From Fervidifonticultor_A sp037443565 (GTDB lineage Bacteria > Sysuimicrobiota > Sysuimicrobiia > Sysuimicrobiales > Humicultoraceae): a stretch of 64,000 bases of DNA. Each line of letters starts with the position of its first letter. The first letter of the stretch is position 1. The stretch is from positions 52,057 to 116,056 of the forward strand of contig JBBIOB010000004.1 in assembly GCA_037443565.1 (NCBI GenBank), written 5' to 3'. A model generated the notes under the pieces. It was not told the origin of the DNA and did no database searches. It saw only the letters and a list, made by a program, of their open reading frames with translations. Shown here one piece after another: positions 1 through 7,465 of the stretch. Both the position numbers and the translations under genes were made by a program.

Positions 1-307
1 CGGCGCTGACGCCGCTCACACCGGGCACCTGGCGCCGGATGGCCTCGGCGTCCTCCAGGGTCAGCGACTGGGCCGGCTCGGCGCGCGCCACCCCGCCCAC
101 CTGGGGCGTCCCGGCGAAGACCGTCAGCAGGTTGCTACCGAGCGCCTGGACCTGCTCTGTGGTCGCCTGGCGCGCCCCCTGCCCGATGGCGATCATCGCG
201 ATCACCGAGCCCACGCCGATGATCACGCCCAGCATGGTGAGCAGCGACCGGAGCGGATTGCCGGCCATGGCGCGGAGCGCGATGCGGACGCTGGCGGCCA
301 GGTTCAC
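1..307 (-). CDS. MacB-like ABC transporter permease (partial, N-terminal end)
   Basis: This is the first ~102 residues of an inner-membrane permease; the rest lies beyond the window edge. Translation from the GTG at 307 begins MNLAASVRIALRAMAGNPLR and continues into one hydrophobic helix (LLTMLGVIIGVGSVIAMIAIG), then a periplasmic start with GARQATTEQVQALGSNLL. This is the canonical N-terminus of the MacB/LolC-type FtsX superfamily. The GTG overlaps the stop of the upstream ATPase gene (GTGA at 304-307), so the two are translationally coupled. With the ATPase and the MacA-like adaptor it should form a tripartite export system. The substrate cannot be told. Confidence 0.88.
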   Translation of the reverse strand, partial: MNLAASVRIALRAMAGNPLRSLLTMLGVIIGVGSVIAMIAIGQGARQATTEQVQALGSNLLTVFAGTPQVGGVARAEPAQSLTLEDAEAIRRQVPGVSGVSA

Positions 308-1011
308 AGGCGGCCCCCCGGCGACGCCAGGACCGCCGGCATCGGCGCGTCCCGCACGATGCGCCCGTCGCGGAACTGGATCAGCCGCCGCGCGTGGGTC
401 GCGATGTCGGCCTCATGGGTCACCAGGACGATCGTGATACCCTGCCGCGACAGCCGGACCAGGAACGCCATGATCTCACCGGCCGTGGCGGTGTCGAGGT
501 TGCCTGTGGGCTCATCGGCCAGGATGATCTGCGGGGACATCACGAGCGCCCGCGCGATCGCCACGCGCTGCTGCTCGCCGCCTGAGAGCTGCGTCGGCAT
601 GTGGGCGGCGCGGTCGCGCAGCCCTACGGCCTCGAGCGCGGCCAGGGCCTTCGCCCGGCGGTCGGGCACGCCGCCATAGATCAGGGGCAGCTCGACGTTC
701 TCGATGGCCGGGGTGCGGGGCAGCAGGTTGTACGACTGGAAGACGAAGCCGATCTGCCGGTTGCGCAGCCGGGCCAGGGCCACGTCGCCCAGGGTGGCGA
801 CGTCCGTCCCGTCGAGGGCGTAGGCGCCCGCGGTGGGCCGGTCGAGGCAGCCCATGATGTTCATGCAGGTGGATTTGCCGGAGCCGCTCGGTCCCATGAT
901 GGCGACGAACTCGCCGGGGTCGATCTCTAGCGACACGCCTCGCAGGGCGTGGACTTCTACGCCGTCCATCCGGTAGATCTTCTCCACGTTGCGCATCGAG
1001 ATCAGCGCCAT
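304..1011 (-). CDS. MacB-type ABC transporter ATP-binding protein
   Basis: Cytoplasmic ATPase of about 235 residues that energises the adjoining permease. It has Walker A (GPSGSGKST), the Q-loop (VFQSYNLLP), the signature LSGGEQQRVAIARAL, Walker B (IILADEPTGNLD) and the H-loop (LVTHEAD). NLLPRT after the Q-loop and ADEPTGNLD are typical of the MacB/LolD/FtsE group. The ATG at 1011 was chosen because MALISMRNVEKIYRM is the usual start. A GTG 24 nt earlier would overlap the adaptor gene. It follows the adaptor stop by 7 nt and overlaps the permease by 4 nt, so the three genes form one operon. It could equally serve LolD-like lipoprotein traffic, but the adaptor argues for MacAB-type export. Confidence 0.9.
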   Translation of the reverse strand: MALISMRNVEKIYRMDGVEVHALRGVSLEIDPGEFVAIMGPSGSGKSTCMNIMGCLDRPTAGAYALDGTDVATLGDVALARLRNRQIGFVFQSYNLLPRTPAIENVELPLIYGGVPDRRAKALAALEAVGLRDRAAHMPTQLSGGEQQRVAIARALVMSPQIILADEPTGNLDTATAGEIMAFLVRLSRQGITIVLVTHEADIATHARRLIQFRDGRIVRDAPMPAVLASPGGRL

Positions 1012-1018
1012 GGCCGGT

Positions 1019-2488
1019 CTACCGCCGCGGGACACCGGGACGCACGGGTGCGAACGGGTTCACGGGCTGGGGCCGCGCGGTGCCCCCCGCCGGTTGCCGG
1101 GCCGGTCCCAGATACACGGTCTGGCCGGCGGTGAGCCCCTTCCTGATCTCGATCTGGCGGCCATCGGTGGCGCCGGTCTCCACGACCACCGGGGTCTGGG
1201 TCTCGCCCTCGACCACGATCACCACCCTGGCGTCCTGCCCCCGCACCGCCTCGACCGGAACCAGCAGGACGTCGCGCCGCTCGGAGATGATGAACTCAGC
1301 GTCGACAGTCATGCCCAACCGAAGCGCGGGGGCGGGATCGACCAGGTCCACAATCACGACGTACTGGGTGACATTCTGCACCACGTGCGCCTGTGGAGCG
1401 ACGCGGATCACACGGCCGTCGAAGACCTGTCCCGGCAGCGCGTCGGCGGTGACCCGCACCGGCATGCCGGGCCGGATCTGGGCCACGTCGGACTCGTCCA
1501 CGTTGACGCTGGCCTGGATGACGCGCACGTCGGCGATCACCATCATCAGGGTCCCGCCGCCGGTCAGGCCGCCGATCACGCTCTGCCCGGCCTGCACCGG
1601 CAGTCTGGAGACGATCCCGGCGATCGGCGCGACGATTTGCGTCTCGGCCAGCCGGTCGCGGGCCTGCGAGACCTGGGCGTGCGCGATCTGCACCTGCGCC
1701 TCGGCCGCCGCCACGTCCGCAGCCAGCACGCCTTCCTGCATCCGCGCGGCGCTCGCCTGCGCCAGCGCGTCCTCGGCCTCGCGGACCTGGGCGCGCACGA
1801 CGGCGACGTCCTCGGGCCGGCTGCCGCTCTGGAGCTGCCGGAGCCGCGCCTGGGCCGCGCGGGCCTGGGCCTCGGCCACCTCATACTGGTTCTGCGCCTG
1901 GTCGAGCTGTGACCGTGCTACGAGCCCGCCGGCGAAGAGGTCCCGCGTGCGCGCCAGCTGCTGTCTGGCCAGGTCCAGGGCCAGGACGGCCTGGCGCTCG
2001 GCCTCACGTGCCTGATCGATCTCCTCGGGACGGGCGCCGGCGAGGATCTGGCTCAGCCGTGCTCGCGCCGTCGCCAGCGCGCTCTCGGCCTGCGCAATAC
2101 GCGCGGCATTCTGCGCCCGGGTCGACGCGAGCTGACTGCGGGACTGCTCGAGCCGCGCGACCGCCGACGCCAGTTGCGCCTGGGAGCGGTCGTAGTCGGC
2201 GCGCGCATCACGGTCGTCGATCACCGCCAGCACCTGTCCCACACTCACGCGGTCGCCCTCCTGGACGCGCAGATCCGCCACGGTCCCGGTGGCCCGCGAC
2301 CGCACCTCGACCTGCGCGTACGGCTGCAGGAGTCCCGAGGCCGACACGCTGGAGAGCAGGTTCCCCCGGGTGACCTGTGCCGTGCGAATGCTTTCGACCG
2401 CCGGCGTTGCCGCCGTGCGCGTGCGGTACCACCACACCCCGCCGGCGATGACGGCGAGGAGGCCGATGGCAATGACCGTGCGCCTCAT
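1019..2488 (-). CDS. HlyD/MacA-family periplasmic adaptor subunit
   Basis: A 489-residue membrane-fusion protein. It has an N-terminal signal anchor (VIAIGLLAVIAGGVWWYRT) and a first biotinyl-lipoyl half (ASGLLQPYAQVEVRSRATG). A very long Ala/Gln/Arg-rich coiled-coil hairpin follows, roughly residues 95-270. The second lipoyl half (IVAPIAGIVSRLPVQAGQSV), a beta-barrel and a membrane-proximal domain complete it. In this family the adaptor bridges an inner-membrane MacB pump to an outer-membrane duct, or acts alone in monoderms. It is the first gene of the adaptor-ATPase-permease operon. The tail is proline-rich. The coiled coil is longer than in E. coli MacA, which would suit a wide periplasm, but that is inference. 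Confidence 0.88.
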   Translation of the reverse strand: MRRTVIAIGLLAVIAGGVWWYRTRTAATPAVESIRTAQVTRGNLLSSVSASGLLQPYAQVEVRSRATGTVADLRVQEGDRVSVGQVLAVIDDRDARADYDRSQAQLASAVARLEQSRSQLASTRAQNAARIAQAESALATARARLSQILAGARPEEIDQAREAERQAVLALDLARQQLARTRDLFAGGLVARSQLDQAQNQYEVAEAQARAAQARLRQLQSGSRPEDVAVVRAQVREAEDALAQASAARMQEGVLAADVAAAEAQVQIAHAQVSQARDRLAETQIVAPIAGIVSRLPVQAGQSVIGGLTGGGTLMMVIADVRVIQASVNVDESDVAQIRPGMPVRVTADALPGQVFDGRVIRVAPQAHVVQNVTQYVVIVDLVDPAPALRLGMTVDAEFIISERRDVLLVPVEAVRGQDARVVIVVEGETQTPVVVETGATDGRQIEIRKGLTAGQTVYLGPARQPAGGTARPQPVNPFAPVRPGVPRR

Positions 2489-2665
2489 CGAGGTCCCTCA
2501 ATCATAACGATCTGCTCAGAGTGAACTCCACCCTGCCCGAGAACGGCACCCTGCCTCGGCGGGTTCCCGCGGTGCGGTCCAGCGTTTCTCCTCAACAGTA
2601 TGACGAATTCGGCCCGTCTGGTGTTGAGCGTGCAGGCAGGAGAGGGCTCGTCGGAGGTGGCGTCT

Positions 2666-3082
2666 TCAGGCGGGGACTGGGTCCACCAGGAGGACGGCCT
2701 CGCCGTCCAAGACCACCTCGCCGCGCTGGTTGGCGCAGGTCGTTTGCACCGTCAGCCGCCTGCGGCCGGCGTCGAAGGACACCACTTCGGCGGTCGCCGT
2801 GACCGTGTCGCCGATGCGCACCGGACGGCGGAACCGGAGCGACTGGCTCACGTAGATTCCGCCCGGCCCGGGCAGGTGCATGCCCAGCACCGCAGAGATC
2901 ACGCCGGCGGTCAGCATCCCATGAGCGACCCGGTCACCGAACCGGCTCAGTCGCGCGAAGGCATCATCGGTGTGGAGCGGGTTGAAGTCGCCGGTCAGGC
3001 GGGCGAACGCGGCAACATCCTCCTCGGTGATGGTCTTCGTCACCGACGCCGTCTGTCCAGGCGCAAAGACCGGCACATTCAT
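2666..3082 (-). CDS. MaoC-like (R)-specific enoyl-CoA hydratase
   Basis: A 138-residue hotdog-fold protein. The hydratase motif is present: FARLTGDFNPLH, supplying the catalytic Asp and His, followed by DRVAHGMLTAGVISAVLG, as in PhaJ and MaoC dehydratases. C-terminal strands include YVSQSLRFRRPVRIGDTV. Expected reaction: hydration of trans-2-enoyl-CoA to (R)-3-hydroxyacyl-CoA, in beta-oxidation or polyester supply. The ATG at 3082 matches the family's usual length, but GGAG lies directly against it. A GTG at 3103 is the alternative. It is not tightly linked to other fatty-acid genes here. Confidence 0.82.
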   Translation of the reverse strand: MNVPVFAPGQTASVTKTITEEDVAAFARLTGDFNPLHTDDAFARLSRFGDRVAHGMLTAGVISAVLGMHLPGPGGIYVSQSLRFRRPVRIGDTVTATAEVVSFDAGRRRLTVQTTCANQRGEVVLDGEAVLLVDPVPA

Positions 3083-3133
3083 CTCCGTTACCCCGCGGTC
3101 CACCCGGCGTCCATGGTGACGGCCGCGCCCGGT

Positions 3134-3613
3134 CTACCCCTCGGCGTCCCCTTCGGCCATCATCCGCGCCGCGCGCCGGACGGCGTTGATGATCTGCTGG
3201 TATCCGGTGCAGCGGCAGAGGTTGCCCTCGAGGCCGTGGCGGATCTGGGCCTCGGTCGGCTGTGGGTGACGCTCGATGATCTGCAGGGCGGTCAGCATCA
3301 TGCCGGGCGTGCAGAACCCACACTGCAGCCCGTGCTCGGCCCAGAACGCTTCCTGAATCGGATGCAACTTCCCGTTCCTGGCCAGACCTTCGACGGTCTG
3401 GACGCGCCCGCCGTCGGCCTGCGCCGCCAGCACCGTACAGGACTTGACGGCCAGGCCGTTGAGCAGGACCGTGCACGCGCCGCAGCTCGTCGTGTCGCAG
3501 CCAACATGCGTTCCGGTCAGGCCGAGCACGTCCCTGAGATAGTAGACGAGAAGGGTGCGCGGCTCGACGTCGTGCGTGGACGTGACACCGTTGACCGTAA
3601 GGGTCACCTTCAC
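3134..3613 (-). CDS. (2Fe-2S)-binding small subunit of a xanthine/CO dehydrogenase-family enzyme (orphan)
   Basis: A 159-residue protein with the two iron-sulfur clusters of molybdenum hydroxylases. The plant-type ferredoxin motif reads VGCDTTSCGACTVLLNG followed by KSCTVL. The helical second-cluster motif reads LQCGFCTPGMML followed by NLCRCTGYQQI. Family members (CoxS, XdhC-type, NdhS) pass electrons from a molybdopterin large subunit to FAD. The start is GTG at 3613, with GAGGTGG 7 nt upstream. The unusual point is the context: neither the molybdenum nor the FAD subunit is next to it. Its partner must lie elsewhere, or the gene is a relic. Confidence 0.9.
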   Translation of the reverse strand: MKVTLTVNGVTSTHDVEPRTLLVYYLRDVLGLTGTHVGCDTTSCGACTVLLNGLAVKSCTVLAAQADGGRVQTVEGLARNGKLHPIQEAFWAEHGLQCGFCTPGMMLTALQIIERHPQPTEAQIRHGLEGNLCRCTGYQQIINAVRRAARMMAEGDAEG

Positions 3614-3632
3614 CAGCGCGCCACCTCAACAA

Positions 3633-3663
3633 GCGATGGCGCCCGAGCGGCGGGCGCCATCGC
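3633..3663 (-). terminator. Hairpin after the exported-protein gene
   Basis: Perfect 13-bp inverted repeat (GCGATGGCGCCCG / CGGGCGCCATCGC) with a 5-nt loop. It lies 45 nt past the stop of the 3708-4211 gene and just upstream of the 2Fe-2S gene. Only a short TTGTTG follows on the minus strand, so it is a likely but not textbook rho-independent terminator. Confidence 0.6.
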
Positions 3664-3707
3664 GAGGTTCTTCCCCCGGCAGGGGTTTCCCTGCGGGCAT
3701 CGCTCCG

Positions 3708-4211
3708 TCAGCGATCCTCCCGCGGCGACAGCTGGTTGGATCGCAGCACCGCGGTCGTGGTGCCGGCCAGGGGTACCGAGATCACCATCACACCGCCCTG
3801 CAGCAGGAACTGCACGGTCACGAACCGCATGGCATCCAGCGGAAAGTCTGGCACGCGTGTCCCAAGGGGGACGAGATAAAACAGGCGGCCCTTGTGCTTG
3901 GCGCCGGCCGGCGTGTTCATGCGAACGAGCTGGCCCGGCGGGATCATCGGAGGACCGGGAGGGCCGAAGCCCAGGAAGTACCCGGCCGACGTCCTAACCA
4001 GATAGGTGGTGTAGCATCTCCCGCCGGTGATGATCACGCTGCCGAAGGACACGTTCTGCGTGAAGCAGTAGGCATGCCCATCCTGCCTGACCGGCAGGCC
4101 GCCCGGCGCGTTGGCCGGCAGGCCCCTGGGCGGACCGCCAAGAGCTGGCGGCGCGATCAGAAGTAGCCCGACCATCCATGCGAGGCCTGCCTTCCACCAG
4201 TGACGATGCAC
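3708..4211 (-). CDS. Exported protein of unknown function
   Basis: About 167 residues with no family recognised. The start is set by a good Shine-Dalgarno AAGGAG (4220-4225), 8 nt before the GTG at 4211. From there the protein has a clear signal peptide (WWKAGLAWMVGLLLIAPPALGG). The mature part is Gly/Pro-rich at first (RGLPANAPGGLP). Two cysteines follow (AYCFTQNV and GGRCYTTY), possibly a disulfide, then beta-rich sequence. The open frame extends upstream to 4349, but that part lacks a ribosome site. It stands alone between a terminator hairpin and an SDR gene. Confidence 0.55.
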   Translation of the reverse strand: MHRHWWKAGLAWMVGLLLIAPPALGGPPRGLPANAPGGLPVRQDGHAYCFTQNVSFGSVIITGGRCYTTYLVRTSAGYFLGFGPPGPPMIPPGQLVRMNTPAGAKHKGRLFYLVPLGTRVPDFPLDAMRFVTVQFLLQGGVMVISVPLAGTTTAVLRSNQLSPREDR

Positions 4212-4373
4212 GAGCACCACTCCTTCCACGATGGGCCAGATTCCGGCCCCGCTCCTGATGTACGGCCGCACATCTAGGATAGTTCCCCACGCGCGCCGGA
4301 TCCAGGCCACCCTGATACCCCCTGGCACGAGCATGCGTGGCTGCAGCATCTGCCCGCATGCAGGCGAGCGCCC

Positions 4374-5153
4374 TCACCTCGTGCGGGCCCGAGTGGTTGC
4401 CCGCACGACGATCCAGTCCACGAGCCAGGGCCACAGGCCGTTGACCGCGATCGCCGCCGCGTACAGGCGAGGCACCACCCAGCGCGCGCGCGGCCTGTCC
4501 GCCAACCCCACGATCGCACGAGCCACGGCCTCGGTCTCCGTCCGCAGCCATGCTGGACTCGAAACCCGCAGGGCCGTACGGTGCGCCTGCGCACCGAACT
4601 CGGTGCCGCGGGTTGGCCCCGGATAGATCGCGCACACGTGGATGCCCCGCGAGAGCAGTTCGCGCCGCATGGCCTGGGTGAAGCCGTCGAGCCCAAACTT
4701 GGTCGCGTTGTAGATCGACGTCGTCGGGGTAGCGATGCGGCTGGCCACCGAGCAGATGTTGATGATCACCCCGCGCCCCTGCCGCTGCATCGCGGGGAGC
4801 ACCGCGCGGGTCAGCAATATCGGCGCCACGAGGTTGATCTGCACCTGGCTCAGGATGTCGTCGTCGGACAACCGTTCCAGCCAGTCGTACCGACCCAGCC
4901 CGGCGTTGTTCACCAGCACGTCGATCGCTCCGTAGTGCTCCAGGGCGGCGGCGGCCAGGCGGGCGGCCTCTGCGGGGAGAGCAAGGTCCGTGGGCACGGC
5001 GAGGCTCTCCGGCAGCTCGGCCGCCAGGGCCTCCAGACGGTCGGCGCGGCGGGCCGCCAGCACCACACGGTCACCTGCGCGGGCGAAGGCGCGGGCGGTC
5101 GCCACGCCGATCCCGCTCGAGGCGCCCGTGATGATGACGGTCCGCCCGGCCAT
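4374..5153 (-). CDS. Short-chain dehydrogenase/reductase (SDR)
   Basis: A 259-residue classical SDR. The NAD(P)-binding TGASSGIGVATARAF sits at the N-terminus, followed by NNAGLGRYD, Ser of the ICSVASR strand, and the catalytic YNATKFGLDGF (YxxxK). R after the second strand (LAARRADR) suggests NADP(H) preference. The C-terminus is basic after a hydrophobic stretch (NGLWPWLVDWIVV), as in the membrane-associated DltE/YqjQ-like group. GGAGG lies 6 nt before the ATG at 5153. The substrate is unknown. It is transcribed away from the OsmC-like gene across a 240-nt gap. Confidence 0.88.
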   Translation of the reverse strand: MAGRTVIITGASSGIGVATARAFARAGDRVVLAARRADRLEALAAELPESLAVPTDLALPAEAARLAAAALEHYGAIDVLVNNAGLGRYDWLERLSDDDILSQVQINLVAPILLTRAVLPAMQRQGRGVIINICSVASRIATPTTSIYNATKFGLDGFTQAMRRELLSRGIHVCAIYPGPTRGTEFGAQAHRTALRVSSPAWLRTETEAVARAIVGLADRPRARWVVPRLYAAAIAVNGLWPWLVDWIVVRATTRARTR

Positions 5154-5262
5154 GCTCCACCTCCGCAGGCAGGCGCGTCGTGGACGTCTCCGCCTTCCTG
5201 CCGTCTGCAAACGGCAGCACTCTTCGGTGGAGCGCGCGCGATCCCTTGGCGAACGGCGGGCA

Positions 5263-5374
5263 GCCGGCCGGTGCAGGGCCCGCAGCTGCGGCCGGCCACC
5301 GGGGAGGGGAAACCTCCGGGCAGGCGGAACCAGTGCGGGAACCGCTCGGGCACGCGCAATGCGCGCGTCCGAGC
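5263..5374 (+). promoter_or_regulatory. Structured 5' leader of the OsmC-like gene
   Basis: Three successive inverted repeats fill the region before the Shine-Dalgarno AGGGGGGT (5381-5388). They are GCCGGCCG (5263-5270) with its complement at 5289-5296, GGAGG (5303-5307) with CCTCC (5313-5317), and a long hairpin at 5344-5374. That hairpin has 14 positions with one mismatch and one GU, and loop AAT. No known riboswitch consensus was matched by eye. It could be an unclassified cis-acting RNA or simply GC-rich secondary structure. Confidence 0.35.
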
Positions 5375-5393
5375 ACCGGCAGGGGGGTGCTGT

Positions 5394-5858
5394 GTGGCCG
5401 ACGTCATCCATCTCTCGAAGATCCGCGTCATCCAGGAGAAGCGGCCCAGGCGCCGCGCGTACATCGCCGACTTCCCGCATCCCATCTCGTTCGGGGTGCA
5501 CGCGGGCGTCGCCGCCTTCTACAAGATGACCCCCGAGGAACCGCTGCCGTCCACGCTCGACTACCTGGTGGCCGCGGCCGCCGGGTGACTCACCGGTACC
5601 CTAGCGGGCGCGCTGGAGGCGCGCGGGATCCCGAGTCATCCCGACCGGCTGTGGACCGAGGCCGAAGGGACGATCACGGCCCCCGAGGGGGTCATGAAGG
5701 TGACGCACATTCGCGTGCACTATCACGTGAAGATCCCTGCGGGGAAGCGGGCCGAGGCCGAGCGGGCGATCGCCGTCGTCGAGCGGGGGTGCCCTGTGGC
5801 GCAGACCCTCAAGGGCTGCGTCGAGTTCGAGTACCAGACAACGATCGAAGAGTCCTGA
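5394..5858 (+). CDS. OsmC-family peroxidase, probable selenoprotein (in-frame TGA = Sec65)
   Basis: One frame of 155 codons from the GTG at 5394 (AGGGGGGT 5 nt upstream) to the TGA at 5856, interrupted once by TGA at 5586-5588. Read through, it gives a complete OsmC-fold protein of 154 residues. The TGA falls in AAAAG-TGA-LTGTLAGALEARGI, exactly at the peroxidatic cysteine that OsmC/Ohr proteins carry in their central helix (AALGAC...). The second family cysteine is intact in ERGCPVAQTL (Cys133), 68 residues later. OsmC proteins reduce hydroperoxides through this thiol pair, and OsmC-like selenoproteins have been reported from metagenomes. A hairpin fitting a bacterial SECIS follows the TGA. 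The alternative is a nonsense mutation or sequencing error. A methyltransferase gene starts 5 nt downstream. Confidence 0.85.
5608..5624 (+). promoter_or_regulatory. Candidate bSECIS element of the OsmC-like gene
   Basis: GCGCGC (5608-5613), loop TGGAG (5614-5618), GCGCGC (5619-5624). The apical loop starts 25 nt after the in-frame TGA and has G at loop position 2. Both values are within the known bacterial SECIS rules (loop about 16-37 nt from UGA, G among the first two loop bases). It lies inside the coding sequence, as bacterial SECIS elements do. Confidence 0.65.
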
Positions 5859-5863
5859 CCGGC

Positions 5864-6505
5864 GTGTCGGACGACCTCCTCCCCGAGCGCCTTCGCCGGT
5901 ATCTCGACGGCCTGGTCCCGGCCCGCCCTCCTGAGATGCAGGCGATGGAAGCCCACGCGCGAGAGCACCGGTTCCCGATCGTCGGGCCGGCCGCGGGGCA
6001 GATGTGCTACCTGATCGCCCGGATGATTGGCGCCAGGCGTGTCTTCGAAATGGGATCAGGTTACGGGTACTCGACCGCCTGGTTCGCGCGGGCGGTGCAG
6101 GAGAACGGCGGCGGCACCGTCTACCACGTCGTCTGGAGCGACGACCTGTCACGCCGCGCCCGGCGACACCTGGACGCGCTTGGCCTGGGCGCCGTCCTGG
6201 AGTATCGCGTCGGGGAGGCGATCGCGGTCCTGCGCGAGACCGAGGGACCGTTCGACCTGATCTTCAACGACATCGAGAAGCAGGATTACCCGGCGTCGCT
6301 CCCGGTGATCGCCGACCGGCTGCGTCCGGGGGGTGTGCTGATCGTGGACAACGCCCTGTGGCACGGCCGGGTCTTCGATCCCAACGACCGGTCGGCCGCC
6401 ACCGAAGGCGTGCGGGAGCTCACACGGCTACTGACCACTGACGACCGGTGGATCACCGCGCTCGCGCCGGTCCGCGACGGGCTGCTGATCGCCTGCCGAC
6501 GGTAG
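5864..6505 (+). CDS. SAM-dependent O-methyltransferase family protein
   Basis: 213 residues with a class I methyltransferase fold. Motif I is RVFEMGSGYGYST (about residues 59-71). The acidic motif is DLIFNDIEKQDYP, followed by LRPGGVLIVDNALWHGRV. The order and spacing match bacterial catechol O-methyltransferase-like (Methyltransf_3) enzymes, which bind Mg2+ through the D/N-D pair. The GTG at 5864 lies 5 nt after the OsmC-like stop, so the pair is probably co-transcribed. The last 78 nt overlap the 3' end of the convergent nitrilase gene. The acceptor substrate is unknown. Confidence 0.85.
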   Translation: MSDDLLPERLRRYLDGLVPARPPEMQAMEAHAREHRFPIVGPAAGQMCYLIARMIGARRVFEMGSGYGYSTAWFARAVQENGGGTVYHVVWSDDLSRRARRHLDALGLGAVLEYRVGEAIAVLRETEGPFDLIFNDIEKQDYPASLPVIADRLRPGGVLIVDNALWHGRVFDPNDRSAATEGVRELTRLLTTDDRWITALAPVRDGLLIACRR

Positions 6506-7453
6506 CGTCTGCACCGGCGGCGCGGGCTGCTCGTTGACCACCAGCCGGAAGACGTCGGGCCGGGCGTAGTGCCCGGTCACGTCGAAGTCGAATCGTCCTT
6601 CCACCACGCGCGCCAGGTCGAGGTCGGCCACCAGGATGCCTTCTTCGCCGAACAGCGGCCCGGCGAGATAGTCGCCGAGCGGCGCAAGGATCGCGCTCCC
6701 CCCGCGCGAGAGCACGTCCGGGGCAGCGGCCAGTTCGTCCGCGACTTCGAGATCCGTATTGTACATGCTCTTGGTGACGTACTGGCAGCCGGACAGCACG
6801 TAGCACCGTCCCTCGCACGCGATGTGCCGCATGGTCGCCTGCCAGGAGTCGCGCGAGTCCGCGGTCGGGGCCACGTAGATGTCGATCCCCTTGGCGTACA
6901 TCGCCATGCGTGCGAGAGGCATGTAGTTCTCCCAGCAGATCAGGCCGCCGATCCGGCCGTGCGGCGTGGGGATCACCGGGAGCGTGCTGCCGTCGCCGGC
7001 GCCCCAGATGTACCGCTCCGCGGCGGTCGGCATGAGCTTGCGGTGCTTCGCGAGCAGGGCGCCGTCGGGACCGATGTACAGCAGCGTGCAGTACAGGGTT
7101 CCCCGGCTGTAGGTCTGATCGCGCTCGATGACACCGATCGCCACATAGGCCTGCGCGCGTCGGGCCGCGGCGCCGAGCGCTTCGGTTGCCGGTCCAGGGA
7201 CGTCCACGGCGTTCGCCCAGTACCGGGCCCAGGCCTGGCGCCCGGCCTGCGTCCGCCCGCCGATGTGCGTCCCGAATCGCAGGCCCCAGGGATAGGCGGG
7301 GATGAACGCCTCCGGGAAGACGATCACCCGGGCGCCCCGGGACGCAGCCTCGGCGATGAGCCGGTCCGCCTTCTCCACGGTGGCCTCGCGATCCATCAGG
7401 ACCGGCGCGGCCTGCACGACCGCGGCCGTCACCTGTGCGAAGCCCTCACCCAT
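6428..7453 (-). CDS. Nitrilase/cyanide hydratase family carbon-nitrogen hydrolase
   Basis: A 341-residue cytosolic enzyme with the nitrilase triad: Glu48 in VIVFPEAFIPAYPWG, Lys139 in LAKHRKLMPT and Cys173 in GGLICWENYMPLAR. The PAYPWG and CWENYMPL signatures place it with true nitrilases (nitrile to carboxylate and ammonia) rather than amidases. The ATG at 7453 gives the standard N-terminus (VTAAVVQAAPVLMDREATVEKA). It is 12 nt downstream of the MetE-core gene and is the last gene of the flippase/MetE-like/nitrilase run. The C-terminal ~26 codons overlap the convergent methyltransferase gene. The natural nitrile is unknown. Confidence 0.9.
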   Translation of the reverse strand: MGEGFAQVTAAVVQAAPVLMDREATVEKADRLIAEAASRGARVIVFPEAFIPAYPWGLRFGTHIGGRTQAGRQAWARYWANAVDVPGPATEALGAAARRAQAYVAIGVIERDQTYSRGTLYCTLLYIGPDGALLAKHRKLMPTAAERYIWGAGDGSTLPVIPTPHGRIGGLICWENYMPLARMAMYAKGIDIYVAPTADSRDSWQATMRHIACEGRCYVLSGCQYVTKSMYNTDLEVADELAAAPDVLSRGGSAILAPLGDYLAGPLFGEEGILVADLDLARVVEGRFDFDVTGHYARPDVFRLVVNEQPAPPVQTLPSAGDQQPVADRRERGDPPVVSGQ

Positions 7454-7465
7454 GGCCGTCCTCCC

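Noticed and set aside
2600..3997. Plus-strand open frame of 465 codons across the MaoC and 2Fe-2S genes
   Set aside because: No recognisable domain; the minus-strand genes carry complete motifs.
5263..5374. Cobalamin, TPP, glycine or SAM riboswitch in the OsmC-like leader
   Set aside because: None of the conserved cores of these riboswitches could be found; only generic inverted repeats are present.
6428..6505. Convergent 78-nt overlap of the nitrilase and methyltransferase genes as a fused or mis-called gene
   Set aside because: Both proteins keep full family motifs and the overlap involves only a variable nitrilase tail and the methyltransferase C-terminus.
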